Shown in pieces: positions 7,172 through 16,780 of a DNA stretch of 64,000 bases. The first letter of the stretch is position 1. Every line of letters begins with the position of its first letter. The translations under genes and the position numbers were made by a program. Below the pieces are notes generated by a model. It had not been told where the DNA came from. It saw only the letters and a program-made list of their open reading frames with translations, and ran no database searches. The DNA comes from Brevibacillus dissolubilis. GTDB taxonomy: Bacteria; Bacillota; Bacilli; Brevibacillales; Brevibacillaceae. The stretch is taken from NCBI RefSeq assembly GCF_006170445.1, contig NZ_VCNA01000003.1:124001-188000 (forward strand), in the 5' to 3' direction.

Positions 7172-8485
7172 CTATGTTTTCTGGCGAGTCAGAATGCGGA
7201 TCGGTGTCCCCTCAAAGACGAACGCTTCACGAATTTTATTCTCTAGGTAGCGCTCATAGGAAAAGTGCATCAGCTCTGGATCATTGACAAACATGATAAA
7301 GGTAGGCGGCTTTACCGCTGCCTGTGTCGCGTAGTTGATGCGCAGACGCTTGCCTTTGTCAGACGGTGGTGGTGTGATGATGGTCGCATCGGTGATCAGG
7401 TCATTGAGCACAGATGTGTTGACACGCATAGTGTGGGCCTCCGCCACTTCGTTGACTTTCGGCAAGATCGTATGTACGCGCTGTTTGGTTTTGGCTGATA
7501 CATAGAGAATCGGTGCATAGCTCAAATACTTGAACTCGGTGCGGATCAGCTCAGTGAAACGGTTCATGGTTTTGTCGTCTTTCTCGACGGCATCCCATTT
7601 GTTGACGATGATGATGACACCTTTCCCCGCTTCATGCGCATATCCGGCGATTTTTTTGTCGTGTTCGATGATGCCTTCCTCGCCGTTGATCACCATCAGG
7701 ACAACGTCAGATTCCTCGATCGCTTTGAGGGCGCGCATTACACTGTATTTTTCGATAGACTCGTACACTTTCCCTTTTTTCCGCATACCAGCCGTGTCGA
7801 TCAGGACATATTCCTGACCATCGCGTTCAAATGGGGTGTCAATCGCATCACGGGTCGTACCCGCTACATCAGAGACGATAACGCGCTCTTCGCCAAGCAG
7901 GGCATTGGTCAAGGAGGATTTGCCGACATTCGGACGGCCGATAATGCTGATGCGGATTGTTTCGTCTTCTTCCGGTACTTCTTCCGGCTGCGGGAAATAA
8001 GAAATGACAGCGTCGAGCATGTCACCAAGACCCAAACCGTGGCTTCCGGAAATCGGGAATGGATCACCTACCCCCAACTGATAAAATTCATAGACTTCGT
8101 TACGCATCTCAGGGTTGTCGACTTTGTTGACGGCAAGCACGATTGGTTTGCCCGTACGGTTGAGCATACGTGCTACGTCCATATCCGCGTCTGTCACCCC
8201 TGTGCGGACATCACAGATCAAGATGACAACATCTGCTTCATCAATCGCCAGCTCCGCCTGTACACGCATCTGGGTCAGGATCTGGTCTTGTTCGCCGAAC
8301 TCCAATCCACCGGTGTCGATGATGTGGAACCAACGATCCAGCCACTCTGCCTTACTGTAGATACGGTCACGGGTCACGCCCGGCTTGTCCTCAACGATGG
8401 AGATACGCTCTCCTACCAAACGGTTAAAGATTGTCGACTTACCTACATTCGGGCGTCCAACAATCGCAACAACAGGTAATCCCAT
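7172..8485 (-). CDS. der: ribosome biogenesis GTPase Der (EngA)
   Basis: Der is a double GTPase needed for 50S ribosomal subunit maturation. Two G domains lie in tandem: GRPNVGKST at residues about 10-18 with NKVD, and a second GRPNVGKSS near residue 184 with DTAGMRKKG and NKWD. A KH-like C-terminal domain ends in [11 protein letters not shown] chose the ATG at 8485, giving 437 residues beginning [10 protein letters not shown], because the family starts there; an ATG eight codons upstream has no ribosome site. It heads the unit with plsY and gpsA. Confidence 0.95.
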   Translation of the reverse strand: MGLPVVAIVGRPNVGKSTIFNRLVGERISIVEDKPGVTRDRIYSKAEWLDRWFHIIDTGGLEFGEQDQILTQMRVQAELAIDEADVVILICDVRTGVTDADMDVARMLNRTGKPIVLAVNKVDNPEMRNEVYEFYQLGVGDPFPISGSHGLGLGDMLDAVISYFPQPEEVPEEDETIRISIIGRPNVGKSSLTNALLGEERVIVSDVAGTTRDAIDTPFERDGQEYVLIDTAGMRKKGKVYESIEKYSVMRALKAIEESDVVLMVINGEEGIIEHDKKIAGYAHEAGKGVIIIVNKWDAVEKDDKTMNRFTELIRTEFKYLSYAPILYVSAKTKQRVHTILPKVNEVAEAHTMRVNTSVLNDLITDATIITPPPSDKGKRLRINYATQAAVKPPTFIMFVNDPELMHFSYERYLENKIREAFVFEGTPIRILTRQKT

Positions 8486-8549
8486 ATTATGCAACTCACT
8501 CTCTCTCATGTCTGTTTTTCATTTTCACATCGCACTATCTTACCATAAT

Positions 8550-8732
8550 CTAGCGATGGCGGACAATGACCAGCGTTTTTTCATTGATCTGATGCACCAT
8601 GGCATCCAGTATTTTTTCCAAGGTAAAAGCGGTCTTCTGCAATTCATCCGGGGACTTCACCGCAAAAATAGGGGCGCCCCCGGCTATATTTTCTTTTTCC
8701 ATCGTGACAATCGCCATGATCTGTGCAGCCAT
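8550..8732 (-). CDS. small partner protein of the YIEGIA protein
   Basis: This 60-residue protein has a mixed beta/alpha pattern and no membrane segment. It starts one base after the stop of the YIEGIA gene, with a Shine-Dalgarno (GAGGGGGCAAC) inside that gene's end, so it should be translationally coupled. As I recall, public annotation calls such proteins the capping complex subunit for YIEGIA; the biochemical role is not established to my knowledge. A role with its neighbour in spore formation is inferred from context. Confidence 0.75.
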   Translation of the reverse strand: MAAQIMAIVTMEKENIAGGAPIFAVKSPDELQKTAFTLEKILDAMVHQINEKTLVIVRHR

Positions 8733-8733
8733 G

Positions 8734-9645
8734 CTAGTTGCCCCCTCTCTGATTGACCGGCGCTTCTGACGGCATACGGACCGTGCTCTCCAAGATCGGA
8801 ACTTTGCAGATAATTGCTTTGGCTTGTTCCTTGTCCTGTATCAACGGGAGCAGAAACACTCCGATGCGGCCTGTCTTCATATCGCGCTTGGCGAGCGGGG
8901 TAAGCGATGGTTCTCCCTCGTCGGTATAGACCCCAAGCTGTGTGGAAGCATCATGCAGCAGGGCCTGACGCTGTCCCGGGTGGGAGATCGTCACATTGGC
9001 ATTCATATTTTTCGGGGTGAGGATAAAGCCCATCCCATACTCACGGATGACCTGCTGGGCATCACGGGAACCTACGTTCATGATGTAGATATCCCCTACA
9101 TACAGGTCTGGTCCATCGACCCGTACTTCAGCGTGATCGACCGAGACGATGTGAGCAAGGTTTTTGCCTGATTTAAAAAGACGCGCGATCAGCACCGTCA
9201 GAATACCAGCAATCACTCCACCCCACCAGTTGTACAGCACCGTGGCGAGCGTGGTGACCATTGATGATAAAATAACGAGATAGTTGCGCCCTTCAAACAG
9301 CTGGGCAATCCCCTCGATATAGGTTTTGCCGCGTGGGACCAGCTCTGTCTCATCCACCGCTTGCAAGGATGTCCGCTCCATGTTGCGTACATCACGGAAC
9401 TGCTGGGCTGCCAATGATAAAAAGGTAACAGCGGTATAGTTTTCTTTCAACAGCGAAGGCACAGCAACCGCGCCCAGCCCAGAGGCGATCGCCCCCAGCG
9501 CCAGATGGATCATCGTGCCATGCGGATAAGTGGGATACTGACGGTAATCCGTCCGAAGCAGATACAATCTGGTCAAGATCCCAAAGGTAAAGCCGAAAAT
9601 CAGGGGAATCACGTACTCGTTCGCAAACAATTCTTTTAGCAGCAT
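8734..9645 (-). CDS. YIEGIA family membrane protein (YphB/SeaA-like)
   Basis: This 303-residue protein contains the sequence YIEGIAQLFEGRNY, the signature that names the YIEGIA family. Its N-terminal half has several hydrophobic segments (around FGFTFGILTRLYLL, LALGAIASGLGAVAV and the later VTTLATVLYNWWGGVIAGIL). The C-terminal third is soluble. Position between the YphA-like gene and der matches B. subtilis yphB, reported as a spore envelope gene. I chose the ATG at 9645, preceded by CAGGTGATGAC. Function is inferred from synteny. Confidence 0.82.
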   Translation of the reverse strand: MLLKELFANEYVIPLIFGFTFGILTRLYLLRTDYRQYPTYPHGTMIHLALGAIASGLGAVAVPSLLKENYTAVTFLSLAAQQFRDVRNMERTSLQAVDETELVPRGKTYIEGIAQLFEGRNYLVILSSMVTTLATVLYNWWGGVIAGILTVLIARLFKSGKNLAHIVSVDHAEVRVDGPDLYVGDIYIMNVGSRDAQQVIREYGMGFILTPKNMNANVTISHPGQRQALLHDASTQLGVYTDEGEPSLTPLAKRDMKTGRIGVFLLPLIQDKEQAKAIICKVPILESTVRMPSEAPVNQRGGN

Positions 9646-9649
9646 GTCA

Positions 9650-10303
9650 TCACCTGTTTGGATTTGTTTTGGAACGCACCCGAAGATTCGCGGCCATCCG
9701 GCCAACAGCAGTCCCGCCCCGATATACCACCAGCCACACTACTGTGGCGACTCCCCAGAGAGCAAAGCTCAGCCAGAACATATCCTGCGCATGTCCGCTG
9801 CCCAGCTCCAAGTCTGTCAGCTGATCCAAGTAACTCAGCATATACAGCGCATCAGAGAGCGGCAGTGCCAACAACAGCATGAAAAAGTGATACAGGCGGC
9901 TACGGGTCATGCCATACAGAATCACGACCACCACAATCGGAACCAGAAACGTATCCTCCAACACCAAAAGCACCGGGTCAAAGAATAGCATCTTACGCAC
10001 GACAAACACCATGACCGCACTCATAAACGTAGCGATCAACAAAGGCATCCGCCGTTTTTTCGGTACCGCTGCCCAGCACCATCCGGCGAACAGCAACGGT
10101 ACAAGCACCCCGCCGACATTGACATGCACGGGGAGAAAATACAACTGCCAACTGGAAAAGGAACAGACGATCCAAGCGGTCACAAAAGCCAGTGCTGACC
10201 GCCTGCCAAGCCCAATCTGCCGCAACGGTCCATCCAGGCTGCCCATCCAGATCAGACACAGCATCGACCATTGGAGAATGATCGCAACAATACCTTCGTT
10301 CAT
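9650..10303 (-). CDS. YphA-like multi-pass membrane protein
   Basis: The 217-residue product is mostly hydrophobic, with about six predicted membrane helices and short basic loops such as VPKKRRMP. No enzymatic motif is visible. It lies four bases before the YIEGIA gene and in the same position as yphA in B. subtilis, so the pair is probably one operon. AGAGGAGTACCCC precedes the ATG. The function is unknown. Confidence 0.78.
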   Translation of the reverse strand: MNEGIVAIILQWSMLCLIWMGSLDGPLRQIGLGRRSALAFVTAWIVCSFSSWQLYFLPVHVNVGGVLVPLLFAGWCWAAVPKKRRMPLLIATFMSAVMVFVVRKMLFFDPVLLVLEDTFLVPIVVVVILYGMTRSRLYHFFMLLLALPLSDALYMLSYLDQLTDLELGSGHAQDMFWLSFALWGVATVVWLVVYRGGTAVGRMAANLRVRSKTNPNR

Positions 10304-10411
10304 GGGGTACTCCTCTTGATTTTTCTAGCAAAAGTGCTACCCCTAGTATCCCTCTTTCCTATGGCTTTCATAACGATCTAGGAAAATGAAATTTCACCGT
10401 GGCCGTCCCAA

Positions 10412-10446
10412 CCGCAAAAAGAACGAGGGCTTCTGTAACCAAGCCC
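10412..10446 (-). terminator. terminator of fni
   Basis: On the minus strand AGGGCTT pairs with AAGCCCT across an eight-base loop, followed by CGTTCTTTTT. It starts right after the fni stop codon. Confidence 0.75.
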
Positions 10447-11501
10447 TATTCCCCCCGCAGTGAAAACTTGCGGGAATCAATATCCCGCTGGCGCAGCCAC
10501 ACCTCCGTATCTCCATGGATCGTAAATGGTGCTTGCTGAAGTCCCGCCACTGTACGCACGCCCAATGCTGTCATCGCTACACGCAGCTGGTGGTGCAGCC
10601 CATCGACGAAAGCCAGCGCTCTCTCCATCGGCAGGGTCTGTACCACGCGCAGGAAGGTACCTGCCATGCCAGCCGCCGATGCGCCGAGTGCCAGCGCCTT
10701 CGCCACCTCCAGACCATTGCGAATCCCGCCTGTCGCCAAGAACGAGACTCCAGACACATCCGCCACAGAAGCCTCCAGCAGACTCTGTACCGTGGTCAAA
10801 CCCCAATCATCAAACATCGACAGCGGCTCATCCTTGCGCTGATTCTCAATCGAGGCAAAATTGGTTCCGCCCTTGCCGCCGACATCGATAATCTTCACTC
10901 CTACGTCACCCAGCTGCCGGATGCTTTGACGGCTCATTCCAAAGCCGACCTCTTTGACGATCACCGGCACTTCAAGTGATTGCACAATCCGTTCGATGTT
11001 TTTCAAATATCCGGTAAAATCACGGTCTCCCTCTGGCATGATCAGCTCTTGCATCACATTCAGATGAATCTGCATCGCATCGGCTTCGAGCATGTCCACG
11101 GCAAGCTTGGCCTGCTCCACCGTCGCCTCTGCTCCCAGATTGGTAAATACGAGACCGTCGGGATTCTCCTGACGTACAACGCGATAGCTGCCTATCAGCT
11201 CCGGGTCCCGGATGGCCGCCATCTGTGAGCCGATCGCCATCGCCAAGCCTTTTTCCCGTGCGAGGGTAGCAAGCTTGCGGTTCACTTCGGTTGTCTCTGC
11301 AGAGCCGCCGGTCATGGCATTGATGATGATCGGCGAAGGAAGGGTAAGCGTATGTAAGGTTGTCGTTACATCTATGTCATGGTAAGTCGTATTGGATAGT
11401 GCATTTGGGATGAAACGGATGTCATCCATGCCCTGATTCCCTGCTTGTCCTGTTGCTAATGCATACTTGATGTGATCCCATTTGCGCTGGGAGCGACTCA
11501 T
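10446..11501 (-). CDS. fni: type 2 isopentenyl-diphosphate delta-isomerase
   Basis: Fni interconverts isopentenyl and dimethylallyl diphosphate using reduced FMN, supplying isoprenoid precursors. The 351-residue protein fits the family (B. subtilis 349). It shows RKWDHIKYAL at the start, INAMTGGS for FMN binding, GSQMAAIRD, VIVKEVGFGMS, and a C-terminal phosphate-binding region with ATGGIRNG and GASAAGMAG. The ATG at 11501 is chosen by alignment with the family start MSRSQRKWDH; the ribosome site is only moderate. A hairpin terminator for the S1 gene lies between the two genes. Confidence 0.95.
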   Translation of the reverse strand: MSRSQRKWDHIKYALATGQAGNQGMDDIRFIPNALSNTTYHDIDVTTTLHTLTLPSPIIINAMTGGSAETTEVNRKLATLAREKGLAMAIGSQMAAIRDPELIGSYRVVRQENPDGLVFTNLGAEATVEQAKLAVDMLEADAMQIHLNVMQELIMPEGDRDFTGYLKNIERIVQSLEVPVIVKEVGFGMSRQSIRQLGDVGVKIIDVGGKGGTNFASIENQRKDEPLSMFDDWGLTTVQSLLEASVADVSGVSFLATGGIRNGLEVAKALALGASAAGMAGTFLRVVQTLPMERALAFVDGLHHQLRVAMTALGVRTVAGLQQAPFTIHGDTEVWLRQRDIDSRKFSLRGE

Positions 11502-11523
11502 CCGTATTCCCTGCCTTTCGCGG

Positions 11524-11555
11524 AAAAAAAGGATACGCGCGCGCGTACCCTTTTC
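11524..11555 (-). terminator. terminator after the S1-domain gene
   Basis: On the minus strand GGGTACGCGC pairs with GCGCGTATCC and is followed by seven T. It separates the S1 protein gene from fni. Confidence 0.85.
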
Positions 11556-11571
11556 CCAATCGTGCTTTTGT

Positions 11572-12753
11572 TTACTTGAATTTATCCTTGAGATCACCGA
11601 ACAGGTCACCGAGGGTAATCCCCATGCCTTGTTGGTTGTTCTCTTGTACGAATTGTTGATGCTCGCGGCGGCTTGCTTGCTCTTTCTTCTCCTCTTTTTC
11701 CTCATCGAGGGCACGGATGGAGAGAGAAATGCGTTGTTCAGCCGGGTTGAGGTCGAGAATTTTGACGGTGACTTCTTGACCTTCTTTGAGCACTTCGCCT
11801 GGAGTGGCTACACGGCGGTTCGCAATTTGAGAGATGTGTACCAGACCTTCTACACCAGGAGCGATTTCGACGAATGCGCCGAAGCTTGCAAGGCGTTTGA
11901 CGGTACCTGCTACAATGTCACCTTTCTTGAACTGACCAGCCGCTTGTGCATATGGACCTGGTTGTGTTTCTTTGATGCTGAGGGAAATGCGCTCGTTTTC
12001 TTTGTCCACTTTGAGTACTTTTACTTGTACCTTGTCGCCTTCTTTTACCACGTCGGATGGCTTATCCACGTGATTCCAAGCCAGCTCAGATACGTGTACC
12101 AGACCGTCTACGCCGCCGATGTCAACGAACACACCGAAATCGGTGAGGCGTTGCACGGTACCTTCGAGGACTTGACCTGGGGTGAGTCCTTCGAGTACTT
12201 GTGCTTTGCCCTGCTTCGCTTCATCTTCGAGCACAGCCTTGTGAGAGAGGATCACTTTGTTCTTTTCCTTGTCCATCTCCACCACTTTGAGGGTGAGGGT
12301 ACGACCTATGTAGTCAGAGAAATCTTCCACAAAATGGCGCTCAACCATGGAGGCTGGGATGAAACCACGAAGACCTACGTCTACAACCAGACCGCCTTTG
12401 ACAACTTCTTTTACAGCAGCTTCGATGATGTCACCGCGCTCCATTTTACCAGCCAGCTCATCCCATGCTTTTTCCACGGTGATGGCTTTTTTGGATACGA
12501 CGAGTTCTTCTTTTTCGTCGTTGAGCTTGGTTACTTTTACTTCGAATTCATCGCCGACATTTACCACATCGGAAACTTTTTCTACATGCAATCCAGAAAG
12601 CTCGCTGATCGGAATCAGACCATCGTATTTGTAGCCGACATCAACCAATGCCTGCTTGTCTTCTACTTTGGTCACTTTTGCCTTTACGACATCGCCCACA
12701 GACAAGGTTTTCAAATCTGTGAGACTCAGGCTGTTGTTTGTTTCTTCAACCAT
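11572..12753 (-). CDS. rpsA: S1 RNA-binding domain protein (YpfD/RpsA-like)
   Basis: This is the Firmicutes homologue of ribosomal protein S1, with four S1 repeats rather than the six of E. coli. The repeats are recognisable from GDVVKAKVTKVEDKQALVDVGYK, GDIIEAAVKEVVKGGLVVDVG and two VFVDIGG/AFVEIAPG-type copies, each cited in part. The 393 residues compare with 382 in B. subtilis YpfD. Such short forms bind RNA but are not essential for translation in Bacillus. The C-terminal tail is charged and Gln-rich. AAGGAGGT precedes the ATG. The plsC-cmk group lies upstream. Confidence 0.93.
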   Translation of the reverse strand: MVEETNNSLSLTDLKTLSVGDVVKAKVTKVEDKQALVDVGYKYDGLIPISELSGLHVEKVSDVVNVGDEFEVKVTKLNDEKEELVVSKKAITVEKAWDELAGKMERGDIIEAAVKEVVKGGLVVDVGLRGFIPASMVERHFVEDFSDYIGRTLTLKVVEMDKEKNKVILSHKAVLEDEAKQGKAQVLEGLTPGQVLEGTVQRLTDFGVFVDIGGVDGLVHVSELAWNHVDKPSDVVKEGDKVQVKVLKVDKENERISLSIKETQPGPYAQAAGQFKKGDIVAGTVKRLASFGAFVEIAPGVEGLVHISQIANRRVATPGEVLKEGQEVTVKILDLNPAEQRISLSIRALDEEKEEKKEQASRREHQQFVQENNQQGMGITLGDLFGDLKDKFK

Positions 12754-12919
12754 TGACTAAACCTCCTTGAGTACCATCCTGTTCGCGTGAAACAGATGAT
12801 TGCAGCAGCGGGATAGTATTGTGTATAATGAACCTTCGCCAAAATTGGCGAGTGGTCTTACAAAATATGCAGGCTGTTAGGCTTATTATTTTTCCATCCC
12901 CGGTTTTTCATACAAGCGA

Positions 12920-13513
12920 TTACGCTTTATGTGTATCAATGAGTTGTTGAATCTGACGCATGATGTGATCAGTAGTTGCGGTGACCGTGTCGGATCCACC
13001 TTTTGCCTCTTTAAACTCGGTTAAATCAACGGGCTTGCCATACACAATCGTCACGGGACGGAAAAGCTGATAAGGCCCGATGATGGCCACGGGAATCACG
13101 ACGGCATTGGAGCGGAGAGCGAAGAGGGCTGTGCCCGGCATTCCTTTTCCCAGCTCACCAGTCTTGCTTCGTGTGCCTTCCGGAAAAATTCCTAATATTT
13201 TTCCACTTTCGAGCAATTGGAGGGTCGAACGGATTGCGGAACGGTCTCCGCCTCCCCGTTTGACCGGAAAAGCACCAAATTGGGTAATCAGCCAGCCTAG
13301 TACCGGAATCTTGAATAGCTCCTCTTTGGCCATGAAATTGACTTGGCGCTCAATACCGGAACCCAAAAGCGGCGGGTCCCAGTTGCTGATGTGGTTGGAG
13401 CACAGGATCACAGGCCCGTCTTGCGGGATATTCTCTCTGCCAACCACACGCCAGCGGAAAAAGAAGCTGAAAACAAAGCGGAAGAGCGCGCGGAAAAACT
13501 TATACAATCCCAC
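12920..13513 (-). CDS. plsC: 1-acyl-sn-glycerol-3-phosphate acyltransferase
   Basis: PlsC acylates lysophosphatidic acid to phosphatidic acid at the membrane. The product has the catalytic NHxxxWD-type motif (SNHISNWDPP, about 30 residues into the domain), then FMAKEELFKIP and the substrate motif FPEGTRS, all in the expected spacing. I take the GTG at 13513, giving 197 residues, close to the 199 of B. subtilis; it overlaps the end of cmk by 14 bases. A TTG two codons later is also possible. Overlap with cmk implies translational coupling. Confidence 0.92.
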   Translation of the reverse strand: MGLYKFFRALFRFVFSFFFRWRVVGRENIPQDGPVILCSNHISNWDPPLLGSGIERQVNFMAKEELFKIPVLGWLITQFGAFPVKRGGGDRSAIRSTLQLLESGKILGIFPEGTRSKTGELGKGMPGTALFALRSNAVVIPVAIIGPYQLFRPVTIVYGKPVDLTEFKEAKGGSDTVTATTDHIMRQIQQLIDTHKA

Positions 13514-14177
13514 TGCCTTCACCCGCTTGCTTACAGATTGTGAGGATCTTATCCACCACTTGATCGATCGAGAGCCCTGTCGTGTCGACCAGTACAGCAT
13601 CGTCAGCCTGACGGAGCGGTGCTACTTCACGCTCACTGTCACGCTTGTCGCGCTCTGCGATCTCTTGTTTGAGCTGCTCCAGATCGGCTTCATTGCCTTT
13701 GCCGATCAGCTCGGCATAACGGCGCTGCGCCCGCTCATCCACAGAGGCGGTCAAGAAAATTTTTACATCAGCATTCGGCAACACATGTGTCCCGATATCA
13801 CGGCCATCCATCACGACGTTGCCTGACTCGGCCATCATCCGCTGGAGCACAAGCATCTGTGCGCGGACATCACCGTAGCTGGCGACGATGGAAGCATGAT
13901 TGCTCACTTCCTGTGTGCGGATCAGGGATGTGATATCCTGGTCGTTCCAATAGACATGCTGTCCGTCTTCTTCACGTCTCAGCTCAATACGCGCGGACGT
14001 GAGCAGCGCGGATACCTCCTGCTGGTTATCAACAGGAACACCTTGTTGCAACGTAGCCCATGCGAGAGCGCGATACATGGCACCGGTGTCGATGTAAACA
14101 AAGTTGAGCTCGGAAGCGATTTGCTGTGCAACAGTACTTTTACCTGCTCCGGCTGGTCCATCAATTGCAATCTTCAT
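13500..14177 (-). CDS. cmk: cytidylate kinase
   Basis: Cmk phosphorylates CMP and dCMP to the diphosphates. The 225-residue protein begins MKIAIDGPAGAGKSTVAQQ, which includes the P-loop. It has YIDTGAMYRA for substrate binding and the VMDGRDIGTHVLPNA segment of the bacterial family. AGGTGATTCGTAAAG precedes the ATG. It overlaps plsC by 14 bases, an arrangement common in Bacillales. Confidence 0.97.
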   Translation of the reverse strand: MKIAIDGPAGAGKSTVAQQIASELNFVYIDTGAMYRALAWATLQQGVPVDNQQEVSALLTSARIELRREEDGQHVYWNDQDITSLIRTQEVSNHASIVASYGDVRAQMLVLQRMMAESGNVVMDGRDIGTHVLPNADVKIFLTASVDERAQRRYAELIGKGNEADLEQLKQEIAERDKRDSEREVAPLRQADDAVLVDTTGLSIDQVVDKILTICKQAGEGSGIV

Positions 14178-14284
14178 CTTTACGAATCACCTACTAGAGA
14201 AAATAAGAAAAGCTTCGATCGAAGTGTGTCCCGATGAAGCCTAACCATGGAATATCGTACCACAAAACATGCAAAGACGCAAAC

Positions 14285-14473
14285 TTACGGCACTTGGGCG
14301 GCACCTTCCAAACGCACGGTTTCTACAAGCATTTGACGAATCGGGTCGAATGCGTAAAGGAATTGTCCTCCCACAAGTCCGGCGATACATACGGCTACCA
14401 ACGTCACGATGCCTTTTTCGACGCGCTCTGAAAGCTTTTTGTAGCGGGTGTTGTACTCTTCTTGCCGACTCAA
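14285..14473 (-). CDS. YpfB-like small membrane protein (DUF5359)
   Basis: This 62-residue protein has a charged N-terminal helix (about 20 residues) and one membrane segment, VTLVAVCIAGLVGGQFLYA. Size, topology and location between cmk and the PilZ gene match B. subtilis YpfB, of unknown function. The start is TTG at 14473 with AAAAGGAGCGAAG upstream. It follows the PilZ gene by 29 bases and is probably co-transcribed with it. Confidence 0.78.
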   Translation of the reverse strand: MSRQEEYNTRYKKLSERVEKGIVTLVAVCIAGLVGGQFLYAFDPIRQMLVETVRLEGAAQVP

Positions 14474-14502
14474 TTGTCTTCGCTCCTTTTGACGAAAAAA
14501 AA

Positions 14503-15192
14503 TTATTCGTTGATCCCTTTTTTCCGAAGCTCCAACTGTTTCTCGTAGCAGGCACGGACGATTTTGGCACGGTCCGATTCGTGGATATCGAGGAATTTTA
14601 CTGAAATGGACAGTTGCCCGGATCTGAGCTCCTTGATCCGGATGATCTCAGCATCGGCCATCGCATGCAGCACCGGGCCTGCTTTAAGCGGCAGGGAAAT
14701 CCAGATGCGCAGCTGATCCTTTGGGAACAGCTTGCAATAAGAGGGGCAGACAAATGCAAGCCCCCCGCCGCTGACGTCTACGGTCTTGGCGAGAAAATGG
14801 TGCTCACCTGCTGCATTCTCAGCTTTGACGGCGATGTCTACGGAAAGATTTACACGTAAATAACCACGGCGCTGTGTGCGTGTAATCTTGTCTTTTTCGG
14901 GTATGTGCAGAAGAATCAGTGGAATGTTTTCTGTGCGTTTCCCCTGGATTTTGGTCTTAAAATCATAGCGGGAACCATCCGTACCGACGTACCAAATGTG
15001 CCATTCTGTGCCCGTCTCAAATCTGCCGCTTGAGCGTCCGGTCTCTTCGTTGATCGGCAATTCAATCGCAGCAATTCCTTTGGCAATATCCATATCAGCT
15101 ACACGTGATTTATATACCTCATTACTCTTATCTTCTACTAAAGTTACCGGACTCAAACGTATGATCTGTCCAACTTGTGGCAGTACAATCAC
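14503..15192 (-). CDS. PilZ-domain c-di-GMP receptor (YpfA/MotI-like)
   Basis: This 229-residue protein has an N-terminal YcgR-like beta domain and a C-terminal PilZ domain. The c-di-GMP-binding signature is intact: RTQRRGYLR (the RxxxR motif, residues about 113-121) and DVSGGG (D/NxSxxG, about 147-152). In B. subtilis the homologue in this position (MotI/DgrA) binds c-di-GMP and slows the flagellar motor through MotA. The start is GTG at 15192 with AGGGGGAAAC upstream. Two GGDEF/EAL proteins lie in the same window, so a c-di-GMP circuit is plausible. Confidence 0.9.
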   Translation of the reverse strand: MIVLPQVGQIIRLSPVTLVEDKSNEVYKSRVADMDIAKGIAAIELPINEETGRSSGRFETGTEWHIWYVGTDGSRYDFKTKIQGKRTENIPLILLHIPEKDKITRTQRRGYLRVNLSVDIAVKAENAAGEHHFLAKTVDVSGGGLAFVCPSYCKLFPKDQLRIWISLPLKAGPVLHAMADAEIIRIKELRSGQLSISVKFLDIHESDRAKIVRACYEKQLELRKKGINE

Positions 15193-15271
15193 CGACCGTT
15201 TCCCCCTTATGTATATCCCCTTGCAGTCTTTTTCCCACTATTATACATTCCGAAACCCATTAACAGCAAAT

Positions 15272-15304
15272 AGAGAAGTTGGGATCGGGCGCCAACTTCT
15301 CTCA
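15272..15304 (-). terminator. hairpin after ypeB, likely terminator
   Basis: AGAGAAGTTGG (15272-15282) is complementary to CCAACTTCTCT. On the minus strand it follows the ypeB stop by about 20 bases. The T-run after it is weak, so it may be a processing or partial terminator. Confidence 0.55.
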
Positions 15305-15325
15305 AATATTTATATTTATAATATA

Positions 15326-16732
15326 TTATGTTGTTTCATTCTGTTCTTGGGTTTCGTCCATTCCTTCTACTTCATCGTCCTGCTCGGTCTCCATACGCAC
15401 CACTTCTTCTTCCTGACCGGTCTGGGCGTTTACATAAACCATGTACGTCTGGTTATCAAATGTACCGGTAAATTCGTGGCAGAGAACTTCTTTTCCGTCC
15501 ATTTTGCCCTCGATCATGGCCATCCGGTGTTCGGTGACTTTCAAGTTCGGGCTGAGCACGGTACGGGCTTTTTGTTCGGTGATTTTGGCTTGCGGGATCT
15601 GGCGCACCTTGTTGTTGTAGAGATACTCCACTGCGTGGAAGCCGTTAACCTCCCCAGTATCCAAGGCCACTTTAACCGTAACCGAATCTGGGTAGATGCG
15701 TACCCCGTTCTGTTGGTTGACAAAGGTAAATACGCCCAGACCGTCATAGGAATCGCTCTCGGCAGCCACCATGGTATCATAGCCGTGATCCTTCAGCCAA
15801 CGGTTGGCATTGGCTTCGGCCTGCTCGATGGTGATGCGCTCTTCCTGGATCTCTTTTTCCTTGAGGAACCAGACGACGCGGCCCCCGTTTTTGGTGATGT
15901 CCATACTGAGCGGATTGTCTACATTGCCGTCTACGATACGCACACTGTAGGCGGTGTAGTCTGTGCCTTTTCCATCTGAATCTACGTCAATCTTAAGCTT
16001 GTTTTTCTGATCCTGTAAGCCTGCGAAGCGAACAGCGATATCCTTTGCCTGTTCTTTGGTGATGCGGGGCCCCTTCAAACCTTGGATGCGCTGCTTACGC
16101 TTGTGATCCACACTTTGGACAGTGACGCCCCAGTCAACCTCCGGGAACTCCTGAACACGCTTCTCAATCGTACGGAAGCCGTCAATAATCGTGTTGTCGG
16201 TCTTTTTATCATCGGAAGCGATGGCAGACTCTACGTCCATCCAGCGGAGCTGCTTGTCGATTACTTTGGTTTGGACATGATCCAGCTCTTTTTTAATCTC
16301 TTTGGAGTGCTTGTAGAGATCATGCAGGGTTTTCTGTTCTTTTGCCGTGAGCGGATGTTTGGACAGGTCACGGATAGCTACCGAATGAGAGAAGTCTGCC
16401 ACATTGGAGAGAAACTCCTCGGTATTGTTAAATGGCATCAGGGTGAGCGGAAGCTGACCAACATCAGACTGGGCTGTGTATGCGAGACGCCAGACGTTGG
16501 CAATGCTTGGAGTGATCTGATTGCGGGTGTTGATTACCATCGTTTTGCCCAGTTCATCGTGCAAGCGGTCGATATGGTAGTTCAAATCGTGGAATGCACG
16601 CTGGTATTGGTTCTCTGCCTTGATTAGGATCGAGTTCTTTTCGTTGTGCTCTTGGTAGCCCCACATTCCTGCACCGATTAAGCCGACCACCGCTATCGGC
16701 ATTACAACGCGTGAGATTGCTCCATAGACCAT
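15326..16732 (-). CDS. ypeB: germination protein YpeB
   Basis: YpeB is the membrane-anchored partner that holds the cortex lytic enzyme SleB inactive in dormant spores. The 468-residue protein has one N-terminal membrane segment (residues about 8-24), a long helical region, and C-terminal PepSY/YpeB repeats with conserved EAxxxANxWL-like motifs. An acidic tail (EEEVVRMETEQDDEVEGM) ends the protein and looks disordered. AAGGAGGAATTC precedes the ATG. It lies 48 bases after sleB, the usual sleB-ypeB operon expressed in the forespore. Confidence 0.95.
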   Translation of the reverse strand: MVYGAISRVVMPIAVVGLIGAGMWGYQEHNEKNSILIKAENQYQRAFHDLNYHIDRLHDELGKTMVINTRNQITPSIANVWRLAYTAQSDVGQLPLTLMPFNNTEEFLSNVADFSHSVAIRDLSKHPLTAKEQKTLHDLYKHSKEIKKELDHVQTKVIDKQLRWMDVESAIASDDKKTDNTIIDGFRTIEKRVQEFPEVDWGVTVQSVDHKRKQRIQGLKGPRITKEQAKDIAVRFAGLQDQKNKLKIDVDSDGKGTDYTAYSVRIVDGNVDNPLSMDITKNGGRVVWFLKEKEIQEERITIEQAEANANRWLKDHGYDTMVAAESDSYDGLGVFTFVNQQNGVRIYPDSVTVKVALDTGEVNGFHAVEYLYNNKVRQIPQAKITEQKARTVLSPNLKVTEHRMAMIEGKMDGKEVLCHEFTGTFDNQTYMVYVNAQTGQEEEVVRMETEQDDEVEGMDETQEQNETT

Positions 16733-16780
16733 GCCGAATTCCTCCTTGTGTCGAGTTTTGAGAAAAGCTAAATCAGTTAA

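Noticed and set aside
11482-12756. 424-residue plus-strand frame opposite the S1 gene
   Set aside because: It mirrors the repeated S1 domains; biased composition (Phe, Tyr rich) and no start signal show it is a shadow.
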